Of a stretch of 64,000 bases of DNA, positions 1-12,194 are shown piece after piece; within the stretch, counting starts at the first letter, position 1, and each line of letters starts with the position of its first letter. The DNA lies in contig OU744725.1 in the NCBI GenBank assembly GCA_916613615.1, forward strand, positions 51,579,575 to 51,643,574, written 5' to 3'. The notes under the pieces were generated by a model. It saw only the letters and a list, made by a program, of their open reading frames with translations. It made no database searches and was not told the origin of the DNA. The position numbers and the translations under genes were made by a program. This DNA comes from Steromphala cineraria (Eukaryota > Mollusca > Gastropoda > Trochida > Trochidae).

Positions 1-609
1 ATATGTAAATTGTGTAAATTTCATGTTGTTTGCGACGAATATCATGTCATTTTATCATGTCCATATCATAATGATAAAGGTAAGGAGTTACTTCCACCCT
101 ACTTTTAATCCATATATTAACAAATTTATATCGCTTATGAAGTCGGATAATACCCCGCTCTTACTCAAATTATCACATTTCTTACAAGTCTTTTCTAAAC
201 TATATTTAATATGTAACGTATCAATGATTATACAGTATGTATGTTCTCTTTATCATTGTTTATGATTTATGAGAATAAAATTCTGTTCTGTTATGTTCTG
301 TTCTGTTCTGTTCCTTGGTTGATTGATCTGATCGTTGTTGCTACGTGCTCATGTTCGATCCATTCAAACGATAGGACAACAGGCCCTCGTGGTTTTACTT
401 TAACTGAAATCAACTATCAATCCTATCAAATTGTTATTACCTAACCATTTCATACCGCCATTTATGAGTTATTGCTTAAATATATGTTATTATATTGCTC
501 TGATTATATCTTATTGGTTATGCTTTGAACATATGAATTCGTTCCATTACATTGTGTATAAATTTTTGGAAAAATTTACAAATAAATGTTTCTATGAACA
601 CTACTTTAA
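1..609. other. AT-rich intergenic sequence, no gene seen
   Basis: No exon or repeat family that I recognise. A short (TTCTG)n-like microsatellite lies near 279-313. Short open frames here have no codon structure or similarity I can identify. Confidence 0.5.
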
Positions 610-1033
610 AGGGGCACTAGTAGCACGTTTTATGATAATTATATATCTTAAATTTTTCACTGATAATTGTAAGTTAAGGCTAAATGTATTATATTGACAG
701 TGTCAAAAATCTCAATACACAAGCCAACCATCCATAGTCAGAGGACAAAGTATTAACTTTTAATCCATTGGCGGTCATTTTGTGTTAACACCTTTAATTC
801 ATTTGTGTAAGAAAAAGGACTCGCATGGCTAAACTTTACGTTACATATTTAAATCATTACTGCTCCATTTAGTTGAAATACATTGTCTTTCAATTGGAAC
901 CATCAAGTTTCATTTTCCTGACATCACCTTATAGTTCCCCTAAAAAAGTGCTACTGCCTCTTTCAAGAGCCGATTTTCATCACATACAGTTCTACTGTGA
1001 TGCGATTCCCCCTAAAAACGTGCTACTGCCCCT
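610..1033 (-). mobile_element. TTAA-flanked MITE, family T1, with duplicated right end
   Basis: Bounded by TTAA at 606-609 and 1034-1037. The left end begins AGGGGCACTAGTAGCACG and the right end is CGTGCTACTGCCCCT, an imperfect inverted repeat. The interior matches, in reverse orientation, the copies at 10789-11144 and 26933-27269. The right end occurs twice (about 945-961 and 1005-1033), as if a second terminus had been joined on. There is no coding capacity. The TTAA target resembles piggyBac-type non-autonomous elements; the superfamily is inferred from the TTAA alone. Confidence 0.8.
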
Positions 1034-1186
1034 TTAAATGTATTCAGAATTCATCATACAGAGCTAAAGCTATCAAGGAAAGATTTTTGAATTCAAAGCA
1101 TTTATGTTTGGGTGTTTTTCGTTTTTGTTTCAAAAATATCCTAATCGCTACAAAAGGAAAGGGTTCAACACTCTCCGGCTCCTTAA

Positions 1187-1749
1187 AGATGCTGTATCAT
1201 ACTTGCAATATTTTAAAAAGTATTTTTAATGTATTCGTTGTATTTTTAGAAAAATTTAGCGACCAACCTTGAGAAAATCGGACCAAAATTCATTAAATAG
1301 GAGAAAATTTACCGAAACGGCAGTCGACATAAGGGCGAATCGAGTGTGGCCATCTCACAACTTTCGGTTTCTAAATGTTCGCTTGAAAACCGTCTTTGTC
1401 GCGCTCAACTGTTATTTTATTTTCGTTTTCTCCGAATAAGGTATTTGTTGCTGTCAAAGTTGATACCCATCGAACGCAATTTCGGTAGTTGAGACACGGT
1501 GTAAATCCTACAAGCATAATGATTACGTCACCGATCCGCGAAAGCGGGTTCGTTAAATGACATGCCCTTTCCACAAGGGGGTACTGTGCTTTGAGCGTTA
1601 AAAATAAGTATGTTATTGTTGAGTAAACAATCTAAATATGATATCAAAATTTCGACGAAAGATTTATCTACTAAGTGATGTATTTCTTTTCTCAATAGCT
1701 ATAAATTTCATCCTGAACCGCTTGCAAGTACATGTATGATACAGCATCT
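1187..1749 (-). mobile_element. TTAA-flanked MITE, family T2
   Basis: TTAA at 1183-1186 and 1750-1753 flank inverted ends beginning AGATGCTGTATCATAC. The interior is similar, in opposite orientation, to 26187-26739, sharing the stretch around the 'agtgtggccatctc' and 'attttcgttttctccgaata' words. Both copies lie next to a family T1 MITE. The short open frame at 1371-1574 (minus) is incidental. Confidence 0.75.
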
Positions 1750-1753
1750 TTAA

Positions 1754-2202
1754 ATGTGAACTAAATATGTTTGATAAAAGGTAAACAGAAAAGAATAGAT
1801 AAACGCAAAACAATAATTACAATTATAAGACGAATCTCTTATTTTGGTAAGGTACATGTAGGTTTGAACATTTTTAAAAGTTCTTGATTTGATGAAAACA
1901 TCAACCTGTATTGCACTGCAAAGTAAATAACTAATAATGCTCGTTTTGGCTACACAGCGTAAACTTGACTGTTTTTCAGAATTTATATAAATTATAATAA
2001 ACGATTACCGTATTTCCTGATTCAGCACCCCTTAACCCACAATTATCAATATCATTTCTACAAGACGGATTTATATTATTACTCAAACCGTCAAGAAATT
2101 GATCATACTTTAACGGACATAACTAAATCATAACAAATCTTTTCATTTTAATATTGATGATTGTAAGTTATGCTATGCACTATGTTAAATTCAATTTATA
2201 TA
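1754..2202. other. AT-rich gap, nothing recognised
   Basis: No gene, repeat family or RNA that I can support. Confidence 0.4.
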
Positions 2203-2746
2203 TACTCATGGTAATAATGGTTGACACCCCTAATAATTATAGGAAAGAAAAGTTATATATACAACTTTTACGTGTCATTTTCGATTATTGTTTTGTAATA
2301 TACACGTGTATGTTAGTATAGAATGTACTCTTGTGAATAATGTCCTTTAACATGTGCTATTGTGCAACTAATAAAAAACATAATCGATAAAGGTGAATAA
2401 AAGAAAAACAATAATTTATTTTTAAAAATGTGATTATCCGACATCTTGAGATCCTGATATTGGTACATTGATACTGGTCATCAGTGTGCTCATTTTGGTT
2501 CTGTTAAATAATGGATAATTGTATCTGAAGAATTTTTGGTACTGAACCCAATTTTTACACAATACCTTTCGCGGAGCCTTATTCGATAATAAAATATAAA
2601 ATGCATGTACTTTATAGTTTGCATGATGTGTTAATGCAATTGGATGTCGAAAATGCCAGAAATTTGATCAATGTTAATAATCCTTGCATTTAAAAAGCTC
2701 AAATCACTTTCCTGTATAGGGGTGTCAACCATTATTGCCATGAGTA
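2203..2746. mobile_element. TIR-bounded non-autonomous DNA element
   Basis: About 30-bp terminal inverted repeats are visible: TACTCATGGTAATAATGGTT near 2203 and its near-perfect reverse complement ending at 2746, both continuing inward to GACACCCCTA. The interior is 544 bp in all, AT-rich and non-coding. No clean target duplication can be read, so the superfamily is open. Confidence 0.75.
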
Positions 2747-2869
2747 TTTAAACATACTTTCACTATCTGTACAGTACATACTTCCGTATGCTATCGAAAT
2801 CTGAAATCTTGAAGACAGGAAACCATATTGAACTCGTACTGTTAGATTAAAATTGTCTTGACTAGTTTC

Positions 2870-2968
2870 CACCACGACGAGCGAAATCACTGGGTGTAAT
2901 GTGTACGCGAGGACGTTCGCTGTTACTGATTTGTCACGTGACTTTTAATGCGAGGAACGAGACATTTA
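2870..2968 (-). repeat. Dispersed repeat segment shared with about 23535-23615
   Basis: The block containing TCACTGGGTGTAATGTGTAC, GCGAGGACGTTC and the TGTTACTGAT...TCACGTGACT words recurs in reverse complement near 23540-23612. It lies outside the A copy of the 21-bp minisatellite element, in the same relative order as in copy B, so it may be part of the same larger element. Confidence 0.65.
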
Positions 2969-3468
2969 ATCACAATGTTATGTAAAAAAATTTAAGATTA
3001 CGAACATTTTATGAATAATTTGAACTTTTAAGTATCGATTACTTCATGAGCAGATATCTATGCACGGACCTATGAAAGCAAATAAAAGATAAATGTTTGC
3101 TGTTGTTTTGCAAACTAACATTTTGGTAACTGCCTGTCAATAAATGTCACCGAAATTTCGACGATCTCTGTACATTTTTCCTACATTAATAGTATTTAAT
3201 GTCCACTTTATCAAAAATGTGTATGATGTATAATTGCTTTGATAATATCTGCAAGCAATGGCGAAATTTCAAGGTTTGGCACTCTATGAATGTTTAATAA
3301 TTTGTTGTCAAAGTTTTATCATGTATTTTCATTGCTTAAGTTTTCCGGTGTACGGAATGTTACCGATCATGTTCTATATGGGATACGGATTGTGCTGATC
3401 GAGGGTACGGATCGTGCCTGAATGAATTTGATTTATTTTCTTAATAAATCCAAACAAATTTGTTTTGA
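2969..3468. other. AT-rich gap, nothing recognised
   Basis: About 500 bp with no gene or repeat that I can name. In copy B (about 23.5 kb) the corresponding spacer is only about 70 bp. Confidence 0.35.
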
Positions 3469-3828
3469 AAGAAACCTACGGTGGTCTATAGGGGACATAC
3501 ATCTTTTACGACAGTTTCTTGATTTTTTACGATAGTTTCTTGATTTTCTTTCAATCAAAATCGAAAAAACTGTACTGAAAACATAAAATACCTGAAATGA
3601 AACACGGAAAACCCAAAATGAAACACGAAAAACTCAAATGCAACCACAAAAAACGTAAAGTGAAACATTAGAAACTCAAACTAAAACATCAATAACTGCA
3701 AGAAGAAATCTTTAAAACTATCTCCTTTGCCCAAAGGGACATTACGATAAACTTTTAAAAGACGTTTTCGAGTTTTTAACTCATTACATTGTGTGATGAT
3801 AGAGTCACAAACAAAAACCTCATGAGGT
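3469..3828 (-). repeat. Flank of minisatellite element, copy A
   Basis: Reverse-complement counterpart of 22743-23466. Shared words include TAGGGGACATACATC, several 'gaaacac(g)gaaaa(a/c)c' units about 18 bp long, CCCAAAGGGACATTACGAT and GACGTTTTCGAGTTTTTAAC, ending at CCTCATGAGGTGCAAACCC, where the 21-bp array begins. No coding potential. Confidence 0.75.
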
Positions 3829-4475
3829 GCAAACCCTTCTCACCGCGGTGTAAACCTTCTCTCCGCGGTGCAAACCCTTCTCACCGCAGTGTGAACCCTT
3901 CTCACCGCGGTGCAAACCCTTCTCTCTGGGGTGCAAACCCTTCTCTCCGGGGTGCAAACCCTTCTCACCGTGGTGTAAACCTTCTCTCCGCGGTGGAAAC
4001 CCTTCCCACCGCGGTGAGAACCCTTCTCTCCGGGGTGCAAACCCTTCTCACCGCAGTGTGAACCCTTCTCACCGCGGTGCAAACCCTTCTCTCCGGGGTG
4101 CAAACCCATCTCACCGCAGTGTGAACCCTTCTCACCGCAGTGTGAACCCTTCTCACCGCGGTGCAAACCCTTCTCACCGTAGTGTGAACCCTTCTCACCG
4201 TGGTGCAAACCCTTCTCACCGCGGTGCAAACCCTTCTCACCGCGGTGTAAACCTTCTCTCCACGGTGGAAACCCTTCCCACCGCGGTGAGAACCCTTCTC
4301 TCCGGGGTGCAAACCCTTCTCTCCGCGGTGTAAACCCTTCTCACCGCGGTGCAAACCCTTCCCTCCGCGGTGTAAACCCTTCTCACCGCGGTGTAAACCC
4401 TTCTCACCGCGGTGTAAACCCTTCTCACCGCGGTGAGAACCCTTTCCACCGCAGTGAGAACCCTTATCCATATGC
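3829..4475. repeat. 21-bp GC-rich minisatellite, array A (about 30 units)
   Basis: The unit is approximately AACCCTTCTCACCGCGGTGCA, with the dyad CACCGCGGTG at its centre. Variants include CTCCGGGGTG, CACCGCAGTG and CACCGTGGTG. Because 21 is divisible by 3, several frames on both strands stay open and give 7-residue repeats (such as HRGEKGL); these frames are artefacts. The array is in the opposite orientation to the arrays at 21840-22306 and 22449-22742. Confidence 0.95.
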
Positions 4476-5285
4476 CGAGGAGTCAGACCATCTATAGACA
4501 CTATCGTGGTTGACAATACGTTGACTTAACTGGAGAGTGTAAACAATTTACGACCACAGATCAAACATTGAACACCTACAAATGACACTTTTTGTACACA
4601 GTTAAGATTCAACTCTTTTTCAATTTTATTTTCTTCATAACATCGAAAGATTTACATTGCTAGCCTTTGAAATGACATATTCAAAACCTTATAAAGAGAA
4701 CTTAATATCTAATGGCTGATAAAGTAAAACGAATCAATTGGAGTTGTTGTATGTTACTAGTATCTTAGGTCATCTTAAAGTAACAGTAAAGTAACAGTCC
4801 AATCAGTTTCTGGTTCGTGATCAAGTTATTTTGGGATAATTTCAGAATAAAAATGCTACACTTTCATACGTTTAGTTATTATTGAATACGTGTAAGTATC
4901 TGTTGGGTATTTCCATATCTACATTGATTAAGGATGAGACAATACAACAATGCATTTTAATGCCGTAGAAAGGCTTCTCACAGTCTTTGCTCTGATGTAT
5001 GCCATGGATATTCATTGTCGTTTGACTGAGTGTGCTGCATTCTTTGTCAAGTTGTAAACTTCAAATCAACGAAAATGTAACCACTAGTAACATGTTTCAA
5101 CTTGGTTGTGTTATAAACATGATCGGTTAACATTATTTGGAATATCCCAATGAATTTTGTTTCCACATGAAATACCCCCAAAGGACTGTCCCTTTAACAG
5201 TTACACGAATCTACAGAGGACATCTTAACTTTCAGAGTGTTGGTGTTAATGATATCAGCACCTAGGTGTTTATTTTACAAACCAT
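4476..5285. other. AT-rich gap, nothing recognised
   Basis: No gene or named repeat. A TGTCCCTTTAA word near 5187 is like a MITE end, but no partner end was found. Confidence 0.35.
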
Positions 5286-6170
5286 CTTTCTTGGTCAACC
5301 CATGCAAAATATGCATCTATGGAAGCACGAAAAGCATTTTTAGGTATTTTGAGAAATTTAAGAGCACTAGGAGATTTGAAGATATCTTCTTATTTTATAA
5401 TATTTGATGTAAAAATTAGCCCAATTTTATTATACGGTGCAGAAATTTGGGGATACCAGTATTTTGATCAAATAGAAAGAGTTCATTTATTAGCATGTAA
5501 GTTTCTTGGAGTAAAACTAAACACACCAAATATATAAAAAAATCCAAAATCTAAATCTAAAATGATATATGGGGAATGTGGGAGGTTCCCGCTTGTTATA
5601 GATGCACAAGTTAAAATGATAAAATATTGGCTGAGACTTTTATGCATACCCTCTTACCGTTTACGAAAAAATGTTATGAAATGATGATCTTATATGACCA
5701 AAATGGACAAAAACATTGGATAACAGATTTAAAGAAGCTATTAGTCACAACTGGTTTCAACCACGTATGGCTAGAACAAAATGTTGGGTTTCAAACAAGC
5801 TTCTTAATTTTTTGTACGCAAAGAATTAAGGATATCTACCAACAAAAATGGCTTACCAACCTTCATTTATCCACAAAAGTGACAATTATTCAGCTTTTAA
5901 ACACTACATCTGTACTGAGCATTATTTATCATGTGTAACTATAAGAAAATTCAGAGTAAGTCTATCACGCTTCAGATGTTCCACGCATGATTTATGGATT
6001 GAAAAGGGCAGATTTCTTAACATGAAAAGAGTAGAGAGACTATGTAAATCGAGCAACAATAACCTCTTGGAAGATGAATACCATTTTTGTGCTTGTGTGT
6101 CCTTTTCACAATGAACTACGTAAAAAATACCTTAAAGAATCATGTTTATTTCAGTATTAAAGGCCACATG
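5286..6170 (+). pseudogene. Decayed LINE reverse-transcriptase C-terminal region
   Basis: Conceptual translation across at least three frame changes reads like the region after the reverse-transcriptase domain of a non-LTR retrotransposon. Visible are KISPILLYGAEIWGYQ, IERVHLLACKFLGVKLNTPN, MIYGECGRFPL, IKYWLRLL and, near the end, EDEYHFCACVSFSQ in the position of the C-terminal cysteine/histidine segment. Stops and frameshifts at about 5537, 5690 and 5935 rule out function. No 5' part and no tail is visible. Confidence 0.75.
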
Positions 6171-6179
6171 ACCCATGGT

Positions 6180-6490
6180 ACAATTGTATGAGAAAACAAA
6201 TACATTTGTCACATGATCAAACTTATAATAGGAAGATCTTAAGCCTAGCTTTACAATATTTGTTAATGGACGTAAAATGTTCATTACGAAGCAAAGAGTA
6301 TCTATTACATATAAAGAAAACATGGTACTCATTTTCTACAGCATTATGGTCACAATGCAAACAGAAAGAATCAATCTCAGACACATTGACATTCTTTTTA
6401 CGTTGATGATTCACTCTGAAATCGTGAAGAGAAATGCGGAATTTACACATTGATCTGAATAGTTGTCTGTTATTAAGCTTATTAATGTAT
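6180..6490 (-). pseudogene. Second LINE C-terminal fragment, opposite strand
   Basis: The minus strand reads CKFRISLHDFRVNHQRKK, then DSFCLHCDHNAVENEYHVFF and ICNRYSLLRNEHF. This matches the C-terminal cysteine-rich segment seen in the plus-strand fragment just to the left (EDEYHFCAC), so two copies of related LINE tails lie tail-to-tail. The frame breaks after about 6223. Confidence 0.65.
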
Positions 6491-7312
6491 GATTCACATT
6501 GAAATAAATTCTTTATACTGCAATAATGTTTTAAATATGATGAGGATTCTATATTGGGTTATTCCATTTCAAATCGACCAAAATCTGGGGATCGCCCCAG
6601 TTGACATCATGGATTTTGGAATTTTCAATTTTAATAGATGCTACTGTATCTTCAGAGAAGAAAAATACACAAATTTTGTTCATACTCAAAATATTTTGTG
6701 TTTGCCATAATGTTTTAGGAGACAGGGGTCTTCCAAATGTGACTTTATTGAGCAAAATCCTTGATACGTTTCGATGTCTCTTACATTGACATCTCTAGAT
6801 GTAAAGGTTTGAAATTTCTACATTAAATAGATTATTAAATGATGTTTCAAAAAATATATTAAACATTTGAAAGAAATTGTATTTATATGGTTTAATTGGC
6901 TTGACAAAAATGCAAAATTCAGTTTTTTCGGTTTTTTTGCCTTTTTGTTTTCACTTGTTTGTGAAGTAGAAGGATGTGGTGCACCAAACATGCTATGATT
7001 CGTCTCCTTGATGTATCAAGAGTTGGACGTTAAGAATTCGTGACAATATATTTCGTTTATATCTACCTACTGTTTGGAAAAATGTAAAAAAAGTCCCCTG
7101 TTTAAAGATGTCTGTAGAAAAAGGCGCACCTCCTAGAGATTTCATATTTTGCACATGTGTAGCTAATAGTCAGGACTACAACATATCAAAATTTGGCGGG
7201 GGTAAAATTTCCCATTTACCTACTAAAAGTGATTTAGTAAAGCATCCCTAAATGATTTTACCGACGCTTCACATTGATTGACATATCCATGCTTGAGATA
7301 TTCTGGAGGTGT
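6491..7312. repeat. Unassigned AT-rich sequence with a weak inverted partner at 9720-10050
   Basis: The part 6900-7280 shares short words in inverted order with 9720-10050 (AAAAAGGCGCACCTC against GAGGTGCGCCTTTTT; GGTAAAATTTCCC against AAATTTTACCC). Probably two old copies of one dispersed repeat. No gene is supported. Confidence 0.35.
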
Positions 7313-8010
7313 TTTTTTTTTTTTTTTTTTTTTTTTGAATCTCCATACAATACAAATCACAAAGTCAATTCAGTACATAACAACATTGCATTAACAAAAA
7401 GGTTTGAAAAACAAGCAAATATGTGATCGGATAGGTACATTTGAGTATACAAGTATGTAGAATGGTATCAAAAAAGGTTATGACAAACTGACCAGAATTT
7501 GAGAAAGCGTTCATAATTGCACTTTGAATAGGAATTAAAGCGGTCAATGTAATATGCTGTCTTAATTTCTTCTTTTACATGTTTAAAGTTTGGAATCTTT
7601 TCCTGTAGCTTCATTTTATATATATTATATTTACAGACAGTAATTATCAAATAAATGACATAATTTCTCTTCTCACAATATCCTAAAATGATGTTTTTCT
7701 TCGAGAATTTAATATCAGTTCCTGTTTTATCAAAAATCCATTTTTCTATTTTCCCCCAAATATGTTGGATGAGTTTACATTCATAAAATAAATGCATAAT
7801 CGATTCTTTCTCGGATTGACAAAAAGTACACGCATTAGATTCTTTATATTTCATTTTTGACAGGAGGTCATTTGTTGGCAGAAACCTATGTATTATACTA
7901 TATTGGAACCAAGAGTGTTGTACACTGTTATACGACTTAAATGTAATTTTTTCTATAGTTTCCCATGTTTAATCATCAATGGTTTCGTTTAATTCTTTTT
8001 GCCATTTTTC
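7313..8010 (-). pseudogene. LINE 3' fragment with poly(A) tail
   Basis: A run of about 24 T (7313-7336) is the poly(A) tail of a minus-strand element. Upstream on the minus strand a frame runs 7854 to 7468 with ACTFCQSEKESIMHLFYEC, IQHIWGKIEKW and YIDRFNSYSKCNYERFLKFW, typical of the C-terminal cysteine/histidine region of non-LTR retrotransposon ORF2. The frame continues 5' (HSWFQYSIIHRFLPTNDLLS) to about 7970. The 5' part is missing, and the fragment abuts a truncated MITE at 8013. Confidence 0.75.
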
Positions 8011-8012
8011 TC

Positions 8013-8266
8013 ATTACACAAGCCAATCATCCATAGTCGGAGACAAAGTATGAAGATTCACATAAAATCCATTGGCGGCCATTTTGTGTGAACACCTTTA
8101 ATTCATTTTGTGTAAGAAAAAGGAATTGCATGGCTAAACTTTACGTTTTATACTTGAATTATTACTGCTGCATTTAGTTTTAATACATTGTCTTTCAATT
8201 GGAACTATTAATTTTCATTTTCCTGACATCAACTTATATTCCCCCTAAAAGCGTGCTACTGCCCCT
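8013..8266 (-). mobile_element. Truncated TTAA MITE, family T1
   Basis: Matches the inner and right portions of 610-1033, ending CGTGCTACTGCCCCT followed by TTAA (8267-8270). The left terminus is absent and is replaced by LINE sequence. Confidence 0.8.
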
Positions 8267-8270
8267 TTAA

Positions 8271-10499
8271 CCTTCATCTACAGACTTGACATTTGAAAGT
8301 GTCCATATCTTTGTGGATTCCGAGTTCTTCATTTCTTAAGGTTATTTACGTTGATTCATTGCTCTCTGACACACGTATTGTAGCCAGTTATGCTGCACCT
8401 ATTGGAATGAATGAATGGCGACTTCTTGTCCCGGGTACAATGAAAAGCATAGGTTTTGGTTTTCAAATTCAGACTCGATCTCGATTTTTGTAGCAGGAAT
8501 GGTAACGGCTCCCCAATCAAACAGTTGTTGTTGAGTTGTAGCATGGTTTTGGAGGACGCCTTAAGACTGGCTTTGGTCGCAAATCTTGAGCTGTCCCCCT
8601 ATCCCGTAACAATTTTGTTTTGTCATTAATTTGCTTTTAGTCCAAAGTCTTTTTCATGAAAACAAAGATTGACAAAGTCTTCAATTCATTGTCCGTGGGA
8701 CCGGGAAACCACTAATGGGTAAACAGGTGTTTGAGAATCTTTCCAGTTGAAACCGTGGATGTGTCGTGTACTACAAAAGAATAACTCTCCGCAAAATATA
8801 GAAGACTTATTGCAGTTTCATCATGCAATTAATCTTTTAGCCTCGCCACAGCTGACTGAGTTTTCACAGACAAATGGTGAACTGTCAAATCGTCAATCTT
8901 GTGCAAGAGAACATCAACAAAGTCTGAGGATAAGGTTTTTTCCATCTGTATGTACCCCAGTTTTAAGTGAGATTTCATTCTCTGTATCTAGACCTTCATC
9001 CTCGAGATATTATTCCATAACGATTTTAATTCCAGTTATGTTATCATAGCGGTACAACATGCATTCTTGTGCATACAGCCCTCTGTAGAAGTTTCTGAAT
9101 ATTCAATTTCAACCCAGGCAATGCAACGAGCATCAGTTTGACATTGTGATGTGTCTGACATACACACACTGAATGTAACCAAGAGAAGGGATACACCATT
9201 TAAGTCACGATTTAAAAAATAAATAAAAAACTAATTTTTGAAGAGGTTTCTTGTCTTGTCTCTTCTTTGAAAGAAACATAAATTTCTCTTGAAACTTGTA
9301 TCTTCTCTGTTTTCGAACTCCTTCATGGCTGGACACAGCTTAGAAATGTTGTCATGTTCAAAATATTGTCGAACTCTTAATATAATATCTTGATGAAGTT
9401 GGTGAGCAAAATAGAATCTGGGACCCTAGAAGTGTTTTTTCCCGAAGCAGGGTACGTTTCGGTATAATTAACTTTGCGTATTAGTAGTCGGGAAAGTGAT
9501 GAACGTTTAAACAGCAGGGGCATTGTTTATGGAGATATGTAGGTGACAGACACATTCGCCCGAACGTAACTGCTTCGCGTAAATTGTTCACCAATCGTCT
9601 CCTTTAAGAACTTAAGAGTCAAATATTCTGTTACAGAACTATTTTTGCATCCTTTCATTACGAAGTTCACGTTATATTTTACAGACTATTCGAAATGAAG
9701 CATCCTTAAAATCTCTACTTAGGGTTTAATATGATATGTCTAAAAACCTTTATTTCTTGAAAACTAGAAATTTTACCCTCGTGATTTTTTCATATGTTAG
9801 AGTTAGTAACATGAGGAATAAGCTGTAAAACTTTCATGACTGTGTGAGGTGCGCCTTTTTGTAAAGAGACATTAGAAAATGATAGAATTTCCGTTTTTTG
9901 CCGAGGGTAGGTGTATTTATGTTCACTCAAACTCAATACGACTGGGTGCAAGTATGTATTATTTAGGTTCTGGACTGTTCGATTGATACATTCATTCTTC
10001 ATACAAATTATTATCACGCAAGTCACCACATTTCATTTATACTGCTTTTTGAAAATGGACCCAACCGAGAAATCGCTTAAAATATGACCGAATTTGAAAT
10101 TAGCGTAACTCAGGGTATTTCCTTAATATCTGCAAATTGTAAACGCATGCTGCTTCAGAATTATATCAACAACTTATATACAAAAAAAAAACAATGAGCA
10201 GGAAGTAATTAATTTTTTGCGAACAGTTTTCTGCAAGTGGTATATTTGACAGAATTACGATAGGTGCCACCATTAAACAACCCTTACGGCAAAACCAATA
10301 CGAATATCCGAAAAATATTTTGTTTTTGTAATGACCTATATATGTTCTATGTTTGGTGTGAAAATGAAAAAAATCGGTGTTATCAACTGGGAGGCTTTGG
10401 TCGAATTGAGCTGGAATTACTCTATTTTGTTTCCAAGATTGCATTATACACAGCAATTAAACGTCTTTTACATACAGATATAAACATACTGCCATCACC
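8271..10499. other. Unassigned sequence, no gene supported
   Basis: Two open frames, 8293-8493 and 8747-9049 on the plus strand, have no flanking splice logic or motif that I recognise. Diverged repeat sequence with an inverted partner at 6900-7280 occupies about 9720-10050. Confidence 0.4.
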
Positions 10500-10784
10500 A
10501 ACATCTTGCATTATCCATACATAACTAAAACCACTTGAAAACGAACGTGAGAAACCCAATTTATTTTACCATTCTCATCATGTAACTTAAGCATTTCATA
10601 TAAATGTATTGGAACACGTGAAATATCCATTCTGAGCATTCTTATCCAATATTTTAAAACTTTAATCTGTGTTTTTATGAATAAACAATATCGTCCCGTT
10701 TCCCTAAGAATAGCCTTATTTAAAGCATATTTACCAACTCCTAGAAATCTTTTAAAGAAGCTTGTTTGTATTTTTTCTAGTACC
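10500..10784 (-). pseudogene. LINE post-RT fragment
   Basis: The minus strand from 10784 reads VLEKIQTSFFKRFLGVGKYA, then ILRETGRYCLFIKTQIKVLK and YWIRMLRM, LYEMLKLHDENGKINWV. This is the same region as in the 5.3-kb fragment (IERVHLLACKF... MIYGECGRFPL...). The frame is open but truncated at both ends; a MITE sits at the 5' boundary. Confidence 0.75.
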
Positions 10785-10788
10785 TTAA

Positions 10789-11144
10789 AGGGGCAGTAGC
10801 ACGTTTTTTGGGGGGATATGAGGTGATGTCAGGAAAATGAAAATTAATGGTTCCAATTGAAAGACAATGTATTTAAACTAAATGGAGCAGTAATAATTCA
10901 AATATATAACGTAAAGTTCAGCCATGCGATTCATTTCTCTTACAAAAATGAATTAAAGGTGTTCACAAAAAAATGGCCGCCAATGGATTTTATGTGAAGC
11001 CTCATACTTTGTCCTCTGACTATGGGTGATTGGCTTGTGTAATGAGATTGTTGACACTGTCAATATGATACATTTAGCATTTACTTACAATTATAAGTGA
11101 AATATTTAAAATGTAAATTTATCAAAAAACGTGCTACTGCCCCT
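10789..11144 (+). mobile_element. Intact TTAA-flanked MITE, family T1
   Basis: 356 bp bounded by TTAA at 10785-10788 and 11145-11148. The left end AGGGGCAGTAGCACGTTTTT is the inverse of the right end AAAAACGTGCTACTGCCCCT. This is the clearest copy in the window. It contains ATGGCCGCCAATGGATTTTA, conserved among copies. Its flanks are LINE sequence on both sides, on opposite strands. Confidence 0.9.
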
Positions 11145-11402
11145 TTAAAGACTTCTATTATGTCTATCCATCTAAAGATAAATTATCGTACATATTAAAC
11201 TGTAAAAGATTGGTAGAAATACAAAATCTTGCAATGTTTTTATACCACGCATTTAAAATAAGGAGACAGTAGTAACACTGATTCACATTTCTTCATTATG
11301 TTTTTTGTGTAAAACAGATTTATATGTACGAGCTATGTAATACTACACAATGTACTATAGGCCTGATGCCTCTGAGTATTGAATAAAGATTGATTGATTG
11401 AT
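11145..11402 (+). pseudogene. LINE ORF2 C-terminus, 3' UTR and (GATT)n tail
   Basis: The plus frame reads FKDFYYVYPSKDKLSYILNC, then KRLVEIQNLAMFLYHAFKIR followed by RQ and a stop. About 130 bp of AT-rich 3' UTR follows, then AATAAAGATTGATTGATTGATTG. A GATT-type microsatellite tail is common at the 3' ends of some LINE clades. Only the last ~40 codons remain. Confidence 0.7.
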
Positions 11403-11409
11403 TGATATC

Positions 11410-11880
11410 AGCAGACATGGGTTTGATATGTGTATCACACGCGATGGAGTGGAAAGGGCTATAGTTTTGAGTTCCTCCCGTGCGTGAGTCCGTCCGTCCG
11501 TCCGTCCGAGTTAAAGGGGACGGCTTTTCTTAATAAACGTTAATGAGAGGTTTACTTAATTTGGTGTTTGTCTCCAGAGTATCAGAAACTCGATGGAGTT
11601 CGGAAATGAGAAGCGTGAAATCATCTTTTATTAGCAACATTGCTCGTGTTTAATTGTTTCTACTCTTGGGTGACTCAAGGGGTTGGTGTTCTTAGTTTCA
11701 TCTGTTGAAGATATAATATCCAAACTCTGTGTGTCTTCAGGGTATCCATGCCTTGATGGAGTTGGAAAATGGGAACCGCACATTTATTTTCACAGAGTAA
11801 CTGCTCTTGTTCCTTTATTAAGTTATCTGACGGGTAATGTTGATGACTATGTCTACGTTTTTGTTGTTATTTCTTCCTAT
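11410..11880. repeat. (CCGT)n microsatellite beside two diverged ~164-bp repeats
   Basis: GTCCGTCCGTCCGTCCGTCC lies near 11489-11508. Two diverged units follow, aligned on 'gagtatcagaaactcgatgg' (about 11577) and 'gggtatccatgccttgatgg' (about 11741). The layout resembles the pearl-like composite elements elsewhere in the window, but degraded. Confidence 0.5.
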
Positions 11881-12194
11881 AATTAATCATTGTCATTTAA
11901 TTCTTTTCAATGTAACATAAATTTACATCACGTTCCATGATGCCTTAATCTTTTGACGTCATCAATTTTATGACATCATAGCATTATCATCTTTGGTAAG
12001 TATGTCCCAACCAGAAAGCATCACTTGTTAAAAATGTTTTTGCGAAAGGTTTCAAAATTAATCAATTTTACAATTTGTATCCTAAACTTTAAATCTGTTA
12101 ACATGAATAAAATATCAAACATGAACATTATTACATATATATAATAAATACAATGCATTTAATTAAAGTTGAGTTTTTTATAAACTTTTCGGTT
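11881..12194. other. AT-rich gap
   Basis: Nothing recognised. Confidence 0.35.

Noticed and set aside
8293..9049. Two open frames as exons of a small gene
   Set aside because: No motif, no consistent splice phases, no similarity that I recognise.
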